From positions 1-64,000 of the forward strand of contig JAJFGF010000068.1 of the NCBI GenBank assembly GCA_021776245.1: a stretch of DNA of 64,000 bases, read 5' to 3'. Source of the DNA: Hyphococcus sp. Lineage in GTDB: Bacteria > Pseudomonadota > Alphaproteobacteria > Caulobacterales > Parvularculaceae. The notes beneath the pieces were generated by a model, which did no database searches, had not been told where the DNA came from, and worked only from the letters and a program-made list of their open reading frames with translations. The translations under genes and the position numbers were made by a program. Below, in pieces: positions 7,617 to 16,737 of the stretch (positions within the stretch are counted from its first letter, which is position 1; the number at the start of each line of letters is the position of its first letter).

Positions 7617-10600
7617 ATGCTTACGCGCAAACTTGAAAACCGTCGGTTGAATCGGCGCATAGGTGCGGTTTTTGACGCTGATTATTACCGCACGGAGAAT
7701 CCGGATGTAGCCGCGGCGGAAGTAGATCCTCTACAGCATTATCTCAACTTCGGATGGAAAGAAGGTCGCGATCCTAACCCACTGTTTGATTCTAATTGGT
7801 ATCTTCAACAGAACCCCGACGTCGCAGAAGCTGGCGCCGAGCCTTTGCAGCACTTTCTGACGCGAGGGTGGGAGGAAGGGCGCGATCCCAACCCTCTATT
7901 CGACACGGCCTGGTATCTGGAGCAGAACTTGGATGTCGCCCATGTTGGCGAAAATCCGCTTGTTCATTTTGCCCGCGACGGCTGGAGAGAAGGTCGCCTC
8001 CCCCATCCGCTCTTCAATACGGCCCAATATCTAATGAAATATCCGGATGTCGCCGCCGCAGGCGTCAATCCGCTTGCACATTATTTGATGGCTTGCCGCA
8101 AAGAAGGTCGTGAGCCGGAGCCTTTAGTTTCTAATACGCCTAATTCATCAACAAATATTAACGCAGAAAACGCCAACCTAACGGCGCACACGAAATGCGA
8201 TCCCAAAGACGCCAATGTTAGCTATATGGCATTACGCCAGGAAGTCTTAGACTCAGCCCTGTGGGACGAGAAATGGTATCTCTCTAAGTATTATAAGCAT
8301 TACCTTGATAGTAAAAGAAAAAGAGCGGATGGAGAGCTTTTTTTTCCGCTGGACTACTATTTGCAGGAGGGGTGGAAACTTGGTCACGAACCATCGAATT
8401 CATTACCAGTTCAGATCAATCAAAATCAAGTCGGATGCAGCAAGATTGAGTATTTTCTCAACCGAGTAAGGTTTGACGGATATCAGTTCGATGAAAACAC
8501 TTGGGAGCCATCCGGGAAACGGATAGAAGAATATCTCCGACAAAAACAATATCGAAATTCGACGAAGGTTATCTATACCTGCATCGCGCAAAATTATGAT
8601 GTGCTCATGCAGCCTTACTTCATTTCGGCTGATTGGGACTATGTTTGCTTCACGGATGATCCCGATCTGCTTGCCCAAGAGGATGTGGGCGTTTGGGAAA
8701 CCCGCCCAATGTCAGATACGCTGTCGAGCGGAACGAGAACTAATCGCTGGCACAAAATGCATCCGCATATCTTGTTCCCAGCATACGAAGAAAGCATCTA
8801 TGTCGATGGCAACATCAATATCTTGAGCGATTACTTTTTTGGCCAGATTGCAAATCGCGGCCCGTTAATTCTTTTGCCGCAGCATTTCAAGAGAAATTGT
8901 ATTTACCAAGAGATAGAGACTCTCCTCAAAAGCCGCCGGATAAGCGATGAGGACAAGTCTTTATTGCGCTCGCATCGTCGATTCCTCGAACAGGAAGGTT
9001 TCCCGGAAGAATTTGGCCTAAGTGAAAATAACCTGATTTATCGCAAACATCATGCCGATCTTATCGTCAAGCTTATGCGCGAATGGTGGAAAATGTATGA
9101 TGAATATTCATCACGCGATCAAACCTCCCTAGCCTACGTGTTTTGGAAAAATGACATTTCGCTGCATACGCACATGATTGCGAATTGTCGAGTAAATTAC
9201 AAAGACTTCTGGGTTGTGAAACACCTTCCAGACCGGCCAGGACAAATCTGTCTAACGCGGCAAGCGCTCGCTCCCGCGTTTGGCCGGAAAAATATCGCTG
9301 TGGTGTTTTCCACGAACGAGTATTTTATTCCGTATCTAGGCGTCGCGATATATTCCCTAATCGAAAATGCCGATGACAATTATAATTATGATATTGTGAT
9401 TCTCGCCAAGGGGCTGGGGTCGGCTCTGGCGAAGATTTGCAATCTGGCCCGTGATCGCAGCAATGTATCGATAAGAGTCTATGATACAACGGCGCTCATC
9501 GCATCTCTCCCGACGGACATATTTCACGTTGAAGGTTATGTGCCTGTCGAGACCTATAACAAATGTTTCATTACCGAAGTTTTGTCAGGATACGATAGGT
9601 GCCTCTACCTTGATTCAGATATTCTTGTATTGGACGACATTCAAAAATTGCACGACTTTGACCTCGCAGGGCATGCCATCGGCGCGAGTGTGAACGTGGC
9701 GAATGTGAATGCGGCATATTGCAAAAAAGTTATAAAGGGAAGGAGATTTAACGAGTATCTCGAGAAGAATCTTGGCGTTCTGGATCATAACAAATATTTC
9801 CAGGCAGGCGTTGTCGTGCTGGACATGAAAAAATTGGGTGCCATGAACTTGCGGCAGCTGACGATCGACGCATTGGAAAAAGTCAAAAAGCCGATATTTT
9901 TCGACCAATGCATATTTAATCGTATTTTTTATGGGGATGTGTGTTTCTTTTCCACGGGATGGAATCATGTCTGGTATATGCAGCAATATTCATACTTGCG
10001 CGGCTCTGTGCCGGACGATGTTTTCTTTGATTATGCGCATGGCAGGGTAGATCCGAAAATTATTCACTACGCCGGCAAGGCGAAGCCGCAAAACCATCTG
10101 GGTTGGACGCTTGCTGATAATTTCTGGAAGTACGCGTATGCGTCTCCCTTCTTTGAAGATATCCGAAAGGACATATTAACGCAAAACAATGGCATTGCGC
10201 CAATGATATCGCGAGAATCTAGCCATGAATGGTCGCGTATAAAGCCGCGTTTGCTTGTGCACGTACATTTGTATTATGCAGATCAGCTCGACGTTATGAT
10301 CGATGCATTGAAAACTATAACCGACTGCGACTACGATCTGTTCGTTACGATGGTTGAGAAGAATAACGTAGCGGAGAAAAGCATACTGGGAATATCAGAA
10401 GGGGCGCGTTTTTTCGTGCTTCCGAATGTCGGTTACGACGTTCATCCGTTTTTACATGTTCTAAAACAGGTTCGGTTGGCGAATTACGATTTTGTGTTGA
10501 AAATTCACACCAAGAACGCCAGACGACCTGGGCAGGATGAGGTATATGGCATAAAGGTCCCGGGGTATCATTGGAGAGATGAGTTGCTAAACGCCATCGT

Positions 10601-10958
10601 CGGCTCAAAGAAGATATTTGGGGAAAATCTGGCGCGATTCCTCGAAGACAAGGAATTGGGGTGCATCGGGGCGGGAAAATTTATTTTTTCTACACAAGAA
10701 AACAATGAGGAGAGGACGTATGGGCTCGCAGAATGGCGCCAGAAATGTGGTGTTACCGACGGAACACGGTACGTGGGCGGCTCCATGTTTTTCGCGAGGG
10801 CATATCCGTTTGAACGGTTAAAGGGATTAAATATGCAGACGGAAGATTTTGAATCTCCGCACGTGGGCACAAAGGATTACAAGAACACAGCGCATATATT
10901 TGAAAGACTGTTCGGAATCGTAATTGAGAGCGAAGGGTTTGAGATTAGAGGGACGTGA
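7617..10958 (+). CDS. Multidomain glycosyltransferase with N-terminal tandem repeats (DUF616-like / GT8 / RgpF-like)
   Basis: A 1113-residue protein. Residues about 19-170 hold four 34-35-residue repeats of the type FD-x2-WYL-x2-NPDVA-x6-PL-x-H-x12-EGRDPNPL; a degenerate fifth follows at about 215-265. Residues about 318-540 resemble DUF616/TOD1-type glycosyltransferases (IYTCIAQNYDVL, ADWDYVCFTDD, NRWHKMHPHILFP, YVDGNI). Residues about 560-845 form a GT8 domain with its metal-binding DxD in CLYLDSDILVLDD. Residues about 880-1113 resemble RgpF (LLVHVHLYYADQLD, NVGYDVHPFL, FVLKIHTKN), a family linked to rhamnan assembly. The start at 7617 has gggga upstream; the open frame extends back to 7422 but overlaps the previous gene and lacks the domain. 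The product probably adds several sugars to one glycan. Confidence 0.8.
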   Translation: MLTRKLENRRLNRRIGAVFDADYYRTENPDVAAAEVDPLQHYLNFGWKEGRDPNPLFDSNWYLQQNPDVAEAGAEPLQHFLTRGWEEGRDPNPLFDTAWYLEQNLDVAHVGENPLVHFARDGWREGRLPHPLFNTAQYLMKYPDVAAAGVNPLAHYLMACRKEGREPEPLVSNTPNSSTNINAENANLTAHTKCDPKDANVSYMALRQEVLDSALWDEKWYLSKYYKHYLDSKRKRADGELFFPLDYYLQEGWKLGHEPSNSLPVQINQNQVGCSKIEYFLNRVRFDGYQFDENTWEPSGKRIEEYLRQKQYRNSTKVIYTCIAQNYDVLMQPYFISADWDYVCFTDDPDLLAQEDVGVWETRPMSDTLSSGTRTNRWHKMHPHILFPAYEESIYVDGNINILSDYFFGQIANRGPLILLPQHFKRNCIYQEIETLLKSRRISDEDKSLLRSHRRFLEQEGFPEEFGLSENNLIYRKHHADLIVKLMREWWKMYDEYSSRDQTSLAYVFWKNDISLHTHMIANCRVNYKDFWVVKHLPDRPGQICLTRQALAPAFGRKNIAVVFSTNEYFIPYLGVAIYSLIENADDNYNYDIVILAKGLGSALAKICNLARDRSNVSIRVYDTTALIASLPTDIFHVEGYVPVETYNKCFITEVLSGYDRCLYLDSDILVLDDIQKLHDFDLAGHAIGASVNVANVNAAYCKKVIKGRRFNEYLEKNLGVLDHNKYFQAGVVVLDMKKLGAMNLRQLTIDALEKVKKPIFFDQCIFNRIFYGDVCFFSTGWNHVWYMQQYSYLRGSVPDDVFFDYAHGRVDPKIIHYAGKAKPQNHLGWTLADNFWKYAYASPFFEDIRKDILTQNNGIAPMISRESSHEWSRIKPRLLVHVHLYYADQLDVMIDALKTITDCDYDLFVTMVEKNNVAEKSILGISEGARFFVLPNVGYDVHPFLHVLKQVRLANYDFVLKIHTKNARRPGQDEVYGIKVPGYHWRDELLNAIVGSKKIFGENLARFLEDKELGCIGAGKFIFSTQENNEERTYGLAEWRQKCGVTDGTRYVGGSMFFARAYPFERLKGLNMQTEDFESPHVGTKDYKNTAHIFERLFGIVIESEGFEIRGT

Positions 10959-11191
10959 TCCACAGGGGGCGTCCGAGACGGCTGCCATCGCGTTTGATCA
11001 AGAAGTCTTCATAGACAGACATGATATCTCGTGGCGGCCTTGTTCTGGATCAAATCCTGTGGGGAGAATGGTCCGGACAGGGGCAAGCTCCGAAATCTGG
11101 GCGGGATGTTGCGATCCTCAAGACTCCGTAAAATTTTGCGCTGCAGATAGTGATATAACTTTCGATCCAGAAATAAAGAGGGGGCAAAACA

Positions 11192-12079
11192 ATGCTCACG
11201 GATGACATAAAAGCGCCGTTAGGCTTTGATTATGAGTTTTACAAAAAGGACAAGCCCTTTCTGCAATCAAGGGAAGAGGCTTATAATCATTTTGTAACGG
11301 TCGGAACGCAGGAGGGATTGAAAGGATCGCCTGCTTGTGATCAAGGGTATTTGCTCGATTATTTACGCAATTTACATCCGGAAAAAATCCTGGAAATCGG
11401 TCCGGGGTGTGCTCCTAAATTGAAGGGAAACAACGTATTTTATTTTGATGTCAAATCAAGAGAAGAATTGCAACAAAGATATAAGAACGATCCTGGTTTT
11501 CACAAAATACCGGAGAAAATTCACTATGTTGATAAAACGGGTTGTTTGACGAATATAAGTGACAAGTTTGATATTGTATTTTCTTCTCATGCAATTGAGC
11601 ACTCATTAGATTTGATCGATCATCTTAATGATGTGGAGTCAATATTGGATGAAAACGGCCTTTATGTTGTTGTGGCGCCGAATAAGAATTTTACGTTTGA
11701 TTACTTCAAACCTGTTTCCGTCGTTGAGGACGTCTTGGCCCGACACTTTGGCGGTTCGGGCGCAGCCTCATTGTCGCTTAGAACTGTATTGCTGGAAACC
11801 CATCGACGCACGCACAACTCGCCGGCACGCCATTGGGCCAATGATCATGGGGAAATGTGTTTTGATAAGAGCAATATACTGAATAGTATAGCCCGCTTTG
11901 ACAGCATTGTGAGTAATAACGTTACGTTAAGTGGATACCATAATTGGATTTTCACAGAAGAATCCTTTGTTAAGATTATAAATGCTCTGCACGAATTAGA
12001 GCTAATTTCCTTGAGGGCATATGAATCCTATAATACGCCATTCGGCGGTATGTCGTTTTCCGCAATTCTGGGGCGATGA
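11192..12079 (+). CDS. SAM-dependent methyltransferase with repeat-like N-terminus
   Basis: A 295-residue methyltransferase with motif I KILEIGPGCAPKL near residue 65 and the motif IV/V region FDIVFSSHAIEHSLDL near 130, typical of class I enzymes of the methyltransferase-11 type. Its first 45 residues (FDYEFYKKDKPFL ... HFVTVGTQEGLKGSP) resemble one degenerate unit of the repeats in the preceding gene, so the two proteins may share a docking module. The ATG is preceded by agaggggg. It lies 233 nt after the previous gene in markedly AT-rich DNA. Substrate unknown; a sugar or the growing glycan end is the likely target. Confidence 0.75.
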   Translation: MLTDDIKAPLGFDYEFYKKDKPFLQSREEAYNHFVTVGTQEGLKGSPACDQGYLLDYLRNLHPEKILEIGPGCAPKLKGNNVFYFDVKSREELQQRYKNDPGFHKIPEKIHYVDKTGCLTNISDKFDIVFSSHAIEHSLDLIDHLNDVESILDENGLYVVVAPNKNFTFDYFKPVSVVEDVLARHFGGSGAASLSLRTVLLETHRRTHNSPARHWANDHGEMCFDKSNILNSIARFDSIVSNNVTLSGYHNWIFTEESFVKIINALHELELISLRAYESYNTPFGGMSFSAILGR

Positions 12080-12446
12080 CCTAAGTCCCGTTTGGCTCCT
12101 GCCAATGATAACGTAGGAATAGTTTCGCAAATTGGAGTTGATCTGGCGGCTCTCCTTCTCTGGTTGAATGATGTTTTTGGTCAAATTCCACTCAAGCCTG
12201 AGTCGCGAGCCGTCAGCTCAAATTGGTCTTTGTGAAAGAAACACTAGGCTATCTGCGATAGCGCGCAGCTCGTTTCGAGAAGCTGGGACGAGACTTCCTG
12301 TCTATGCAGTTTCTGCCCGCCATCAAATAAGTCCGGACCCTAATTGGAGCAATTAGCGCAAGGGCGCTAATCTGGTGCGTGACGAATATTCGGTATAGAC
12401 TTATAAAATTGTGCAAAGGCAATATTGGGAGTTTGAAGGCATCGTA
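12080..12446 (+). other. 367-bp intergenic stretch with a hairpin
   Basis: No gene is convincing here. It holds an 8-bp perfect inverted repeat, attagcgc (12352-12359) with gcgctaat (12364-12371) around a 4-nt loop. No T tract follows, so it may be an operator, an mRNA-stabilising hairpin or a poor terminator. The promoter of the downstream LicD/methyltransferase unit probably lies between it and 12447. Confidence 0.45.
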
Positions 12447-13484
12447 ATGGATTTCTTTAGAAGCAGAGGAAAGAACACACAAATTCGACGCAAGCCTACC
12501 GCCGATAATCAATCGTTCAAGCGGTTTGGAGAACTCTTAATCGCCAACAATCAAGAAATTTCAGGCTGGGCGATTGGCGCTTCGTCGGAAGAGCCGCTGC
12601 TGGTTACATTGGTCATTAATGGCGTCGAAGCCGTCCAGGTGCGCGCCAACCTCAGTAATAAGCGCTTCCGGTCAACAGATGGGCATGATCGTCCGTGTGG
12701 GTTTAAATTCGCAATTCACGAATCGCTTAGGAGCAAATTGCCTGCAACCAATAAGATCGCGGTGCGATTGCCTGACGGAACGCTGCTGTCAACAGGCAAA
12801 GATTATGCCAGTGAGTTAACCGGTGCGGACGGCGTGTCGCCGCAGGCGCTAAGCGACGAGCTTGCCTCCGGACGCATTCTTATCCCTAAAAGCGGCGCAT
12901 TGCTGCGGCCGATCAGTGCGAGAGACGGCTGGACGGACAAAGCGCTAAAGTCCTATCAGGAAGCCGAAAAGATTTTGAGGGAGCAGATGGGCAAGAGGCT
13001 GTTTGTGGCATATGGAACGCTACTGGGCCTGATCCGCGAAAATACACTACTCGGACATGATGATGATGTGGATGCCATGTTTTTGTTGGACTCGACAGAC
13101 GCCAAATCGGCGGGAGAAGAGTTTTCCAACATAGCGCAGACATTGTCGTCAGCCGGCCAGAATATTACCAGCGTATTTCCCGGCGGGAATTTACATTGGA
13201 AAACTTCCAACGGAGTAGTTCTTGATGTCTTTGGATGCTGGGCTGACACAGAAACTCTAAATGGCTACATGTTTTCTTTTTCAGGTTCAAAATCTGATAT
13301 ATTTCCAACAGTCACTCGGAATTTACATGGTTTGAAAATTACGACGCCTGCAGCGCCGGAGCGTTTTCTGGAGGGCATCTATGGCGTTGAATGGCGCATC
13401 CCCGACCCGCAGTTCCAATGGCGGCCTAAACAAGAAACACTAAATCGAATGACAGAATTTGGAAAAGGGGTAAGAGGAGAGTGA
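12447..13484 (+). CDS. LicD-like phosphotransferase
   Basis: A 345-residue protein. The C-terminal two thirds match the LicD/fukutin-type nucleotidyltransferase fold: LFVAYGTLLGLIREN at about residues 190-205, then the metal-binding HDDDVDAMFLL and a GVVLDVFGC strand. LicD proteins transfer phosphocholine or a similar phospho-substituent from a CDP-linked donor to a sugar. The first 120 residues are a separate domain (WAIGASSEEPLLVTLVINGVE) with a beta-rich look that I cannot name. The ATG at 12447 is chosen because gaagg lies 8 nt upstream; a GTG at 12411 is in frame. The stop overlaps the next start in GTGA, so the three genes to 14913 are translationally coupled. Confidence 0.7.
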   Translation: MDFFRSRGKNTQIRRKPTADNQSFKRFGELLIANNQEISGWAIGASSEEPLLVTLVINGVEAVQVRANLSNKRFRSTDGHDRPCGFKFAIHESLRSKLPATNKIAVRLPDGTLLSTGKDYASELTGADGVSPQALSDELASGRILIPKSGALLRPISARDGWTDKALKSYQEAEKILREQMGKRLFVAYGTLLGLIRENTLLGHDDDVDAMFLLDSTDAKSAGEEFSNIAQTLSSAGQNITSVFPGGNLHWKTSNGVVLDVFGCWADTETLNGYMFSFSGSKSDIFPTVTRNLHGLKITTPAAPERFLEGIYGVEWRIPDPQFQWRPKQETLNRMTEFGKGVRGE

Positions 13485-14188
13485 ACGACACCAAGGCGAA
13501 TTTAGACGATATTGTATCTTCCTCTGCGGAATCAATTGTTCAGTATTGGGACTCGTTCTATCGTATGGCGGCCATGAGAACGCCATCGCAATTCGCAGCT
13601 CTTGTGGCGAGCGAGCTTAAGTCGCCACATATCATCATCGATGTCGGTTGCGGAAATGGGCGTGATACGTTCTTTTTTGGCGACATTGGTCATATAGTCA
13701 TTGGCCTTGACGCGTCGGGAACAGCAATCGATTCGAATTCATCGCAGATATCCGATGATTTGAAAGAGCGAATATTCTTTAGACAATTTACTGTGGGCGA
13801 AGATTCGTTTGACGCAGTTACTGACTTCATTGCGGGGGCCCAATTTGATCACCTGCCAGTCGTTATCTACAGTCGGTTTTTCCTGCATGCCATCACCTCT
13901 GTTGCGGAAGATGAGTTTGCGCAGCAGCTATCTGGAATATCACCTACTATTTCCGGAATATTTCTCGAATACCGGGACATAAGAGATGCCAATATGGTAA
14001 AAATTTATGCCGATCACTATCGCCGTTTCATCGATCCCGACGCTTTTTCGAAGAAATTAACATCCGACAGCGATTACAGTTTGCTGTATCAGGTCATCGG
14101 TCAAGGCTTCGCCAAATACGGGCGCGAGGATCCTTGGATCGCAAGGCAAATATTTGCGGCGCGCTCAAACATGAAAGCTGATCAATGA
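13481..14188 (+). CDS. Class I SAM-dependent methyltransferase
   Basis: A 235-residue methyltransferase. Motif I is IIIDVGCGNGRDTFFFG at about residues 48-64 and the strand-2 acid lies in HIVIGLDASGTAI. The GTG start overlaps the previous TGA and has aagaggaga immediately upstream, a strong ribosome site. It ends in an ATGA overlap with the next methyltransferase. The N-terminal segment SIVQYWDSFYRM resembles the lead-in of glycan-cluster methyltransferases. No membrane segments. Substrate unknown; it probably acts with its coupled neighbours on the same sugar. Confidence 0.75.
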   Translation: MNDTKANLDDIVSSSAESIVQYWDSFYRMAAMRTPSQFAALVASELKSPHIIIDVGCGNGRDTFFFGDIGHIVIGLDASGTAIDSNSSQISDDLKERIFFRQFTVGEDSFDAVTDFIAGAQFDHLPVVIYSRFFLHAITSVAEDEFAQQLSGISPTISGIFLEYRDIRDANMVKIYADHYRRFIDPDAFSKKLTSDSDYSLLYQVIGQGFAKYGREDPWIARQIFAARSNMKADQ

Positions 14189-14913
14189 CAGTCGACGCGG
14201 TCAAATACAGATTTGACGGGCGCTGCGATATTTGCAATGACGCAGTGCAATTCACTTCGACGCAAGGCTGGTTTCGCGATTATCTTTTATGTTCTGGGTG
14301 CAAATCAATACCGCGCGAGCGGGCGTTGATGAGGGTTATTAAGGAGCACTATCCAAATTACGCAACGCTAACTATCCATGAATCGTCCCCATGTGGGCGC
14401 GGTGTTTCGACTAAACTCGCAGACGAGTGCCCAAACTATTCCTACTCGCATTATTTCGTCGGTATCCCCCCCGGGGAATTTTCCCTGCAACACGGCGCCC
14501 GTAACGAAAATCTGGAAAAACTGACCTTCGCCGATCATTCATTAGATTTATTCATCACACAGGATGTGATGGAGCATATTTTTCATCCGGAGGCGGCGTT
14601 TCGCGAAATCGCCCGGGTGCTGCGCCCAGGCGGCGCGCACATCTTCACGGCGCCGCTGGTAAACAAGGCGAAACAGACCCAGAGGCGCGCGGAATTATCA
14701 GCGTCGGGCGACGTAATTCATCACTTTGAGCCGGAATTTCATGGCAACCCCGTCGATCCGGAAGGCTCACTTGTCACAATGAACTGGGGATACGACATCG
14801 CCGCTTTCATAATGGAAAAAGCGGGAACTCCGTCAATAATCATACAGATCGACGATATAAGCGCTGGCATTCGAGCGGAGTATATCGATGTTATCGCAAG
14901 CTTTAAACACTGA
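14185..14913 (+). CDS. SAM-dependent methyltransferase with N-terminal zinc ribbon
   Basis: A 242-residue protein. The N-terminus has two Cys pairs, CDIC (about 13-16) and CSGC (about 36-39), suggesting a small zinc-binding module. The methyltransferase part is recognised by LFITQDVMEHIFHPEAAFREIARVL and GGAHIFTAP, the late motifs of methyltransferase-11 enzymes; the glycine-rich motif I is degenerate (TIHESSPCGRGVS). ATGA overlap with the preceding gene. The combination is common in polysaccharide clusters and probably acts on a nucleotide sugar or nascent chain, by inference. Confidence 0.7.
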   Translation: MTVDAVKYRFDGRCDICNDAVQFTSTQGWFRDYLLCSGCKSIPRERALMRVIKEHYPNYATLTIHESSPCGRGVSTKLADECPNYSYSHYFVGIPPGEFSLQHGARNENLEKLTFADHSLDLFITQDVMEHIFHPEAAFREIARVLRPGGAHIFTAPLVNKAKQTQRRAELSASGDVIHHFEPEFHGNPVDPEGSLVTMNWGYDIAAFIMEKAGTPSIIIQIDDISAGIRAEYIDVIASFKH

Positions 14914-15024
14914 AAATAGGATTGATAATTCTAAGTGATTTGAGCGATAAGGCTGTGTTAATTATTGGCCGCCGGATCAAATCCAACAGAGCGGCGTGGC
15001 GCCGCCGCGAGCGTCGCTGACAAT

Positions 15025-15867
15025 ATGAGAGAAAGCCCGTTGTCTGATACTACTGTTTATTCCGCCTCTAACGCTGTTGGCGTTAATGCAGTGTTGATCG
15101 ATCTTGTTAAGGGCTGGCGCATGGATGAAGTGTGGCGGGCCTTTGCTTGGGATGAAATCCAGAATCGCTACCGTCGCAGCATATTCGGCGTCGCGTGGAT
15201 TTTTTTGTCGTTCATCATTTTTGTTGGCGGCATTGCGATTTTTTTTGGCGGGTTTTCATCCAAGGATGGCGTCGCGTTCATGGCGTTCGTTGCGTTGGGA
15301 TTTTCGTTATTTCAGTTTATAATCAGCATTATAACTGACGGATGCAATGTTTTTCGACTGTCAGCGACCTGGATTAAAAGCTCTACTCTGCCTTATTCTA
15401 TCTATGTCTACATGAGCGTTTCACGTTCGCTCTTTCCATTTCTTATTCATATTGTAACAACGATCGGCGGCATGGCGGTTTTTGGCCAGTTGGAACTGAG
15501 GTGGGAAGCGCTCGCTGCAATTCCGGCGCTTGCAATAATAATGCTAAACGCAGTCCCCGCGCAAATGCTGCTGGGCACTATCGCCGCAAGATATCGTGAC
15601 ATTACTCATCTGGTCACGTCGATCACGCGTATTCTTTTTTTTGCAACCCCGGTGTTATGGGTCCTTGAAGAACAGTCGGGATTTAGAGCGAAACTCGCGG
15701 AAATGAACCCGCTAACCCATTATATAGAAATCTTTCGCGCACCGCTTTTAGGAGGGGAGGCGCGCGCCTTAAGCTGGTATGTTGTTATTGGATGTACGTT
15801 GTTCCTATGGATTACGGCGATCGCAGTGATGGCGCAATTGCGCCGCCGGCTGCCGTTTTGGGTGTAA
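15025..15867 (+). CDS. Polysaccharide ABC-2 exporter, permease subunit (Wzm/KpsM-type)
   Basis: A 280-residue inner-membrane protein with about six hydrophobic helices. It begins with the cytoplasmic helix typical of the family (DEVWRAFAWDEIQNRYRRS), followed by GVAWIFLSFIIF, and ends ITAIAVMAQLRRRLPFWV. It forms the channel that carries a finished, lipid-linked polysaccharide across the inner membrane using the ATPase encoded next. The ATG at 15025 is preferred; a TTG at 14965 would add 20 residues that do not look like part of the family. The gap to the ATPase gene is 73 nt. Confidence 0.8.
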   Translation: MRESPLSDTTVYSASNAVGVNAVLIDLVKGWRMDEVWRAFAWDEIQNRYRRSIFGVAWIFLSFIIFVGGIAIFFGGFSSKDGVAFMAFVALGFSLFQFIISIITDGCNVFRLSATWIKSSTLPYSIYVYMSVSRSLFPFLIHIVTTIGGMAVFGQLELRWEALAAIPALAIIMLNAVPAQMLLGTIAARYRDITHLVTSITRILFFATPVLWVLEEQSGFRAKLAEMNPLTHYIEIFRAPLLGGEARALSWYVVIGCTLFLWITAIAVMAQLRRRLPFWV

Positions 15868-15940
15868 ATATGTGCCCCGACAATACGTCAAATACGCTGG
15901 CGCATATTCACCCTTGCCCCGATAATTGAATTCCACGTAA

Positions 15941-16702
15941 ATGTTTAGCATGACAAGTTTCGTTGCCGACGATATTTCACTCGCCTTTCCGCTCTATTCA
16001 AAGGCCCAGCAACAAGCTGCAGCCGGGGACCAGCATGATGACCGAATCATTATCTCTCCTACGGGGCAGATTCTCGCCGTCAAAGCCCTGAGCAATGTCT
16101 CTTTTTCGCTTAAAAGCGGAGATCGACTGGCGCTGATCGGACGCAACGGATCGGGCAAAACAAGCCTGCTTCAGGTGCTCGCCGGCATCATTCCGCCAGA
16201 CAGTGGGCGGGTAATAATGACCGGCAAACCAACCAGTCTTATCAATATCAATCTAGGCATGCGCCAAGAGGCAACTGGGCATTATAACATTACGCTACGC
16301 GGCCTCGCCGTTGGAAGACGCCGCCGGGAAATCGAAGAAAAGCGCCCTGAGATCGCTGAATTTTCCGAACTCGGTGAATTTCTCGACATGCCGGTTGAAA
16401 CATATTCAGCTGGTATGCGGATGCGGCTAAATTTCGCAATTGCAACCGCCTTTGATCCGGAGATCTTGCTGCTTGATGAATGGCTGAGCGCTGGTGATAC
16501 GGCGTTCCGGGCAAAGGCGACTTTGCGCATGCAGGCCTTTGCCGCTAAAGCCGGCATTATGGTGCTGGCTTCGCACAGCCAAAAATTGTTACTGGATAAC
16601 TGCAATGTTGCAATTTGGTTGGAGGATGGCCGAGTTCGTGAAAGCGGATCTGTCGAACCGATACTCGGGGCGTATGAGAAATCACTAACCAAGAATACGT
16701 AA
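15941..16702 (+). CDS. Polysaccharide ABC exporter, ATPase subunit (Wzt/KpsT-type)
   Basis: A 253-residue ABC ATPase. Walker A is IGRNGSGKTSLL, the signature region is YSAGMRMRLNFAIATAFDP and Walker B is ILLLDEWLSAGD, the wording typical of O-antigen and capsule exporters. The protein stops soon after the nucleotide-binding domain, so the C-terminal carbohydrate-binding domain that Wzt proteins use to recognise a capped O-antigen is absent. It therefore resembles KpsT/TagH-like subunits that export without end-cap recognition. A second ATG at 15950 is also possible. Pairs with the preceding permease. Confidence 0.85.
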   Translation: MFSMTSFVADDISLAFPLYSKAQQQAAAGDQHDDRIIISPTGQILAVKALSNVSFSLKSGDRLALIGRNGSGKTSLLQVLAGIIPPDSGRVIMTGKPTSLININLGMRQEATGHYNITLRGLAVGRRRREIEEKRPEIAEFSELGEFLDMPVETYSAGMRMRLNFAIATAFDPEILLLDEWLSAGDTAFRAKATLRMQAFAAKAGIMVLASHSQKLLLDNCNVAIWLEDGRVRESGSVEPILGAYEKSLTKNT

Positions 16703-16737
16703 CAAGCATCCGGCCCTAGCATCACAGGAATTCAAAT

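Noticed and set aside
10924-11205. Frame covering the gap between the repeat glycosyltransferase and the methyltransferase
   Set aside because: Begins inside the upstream gene in another frame and looks like no known protein.
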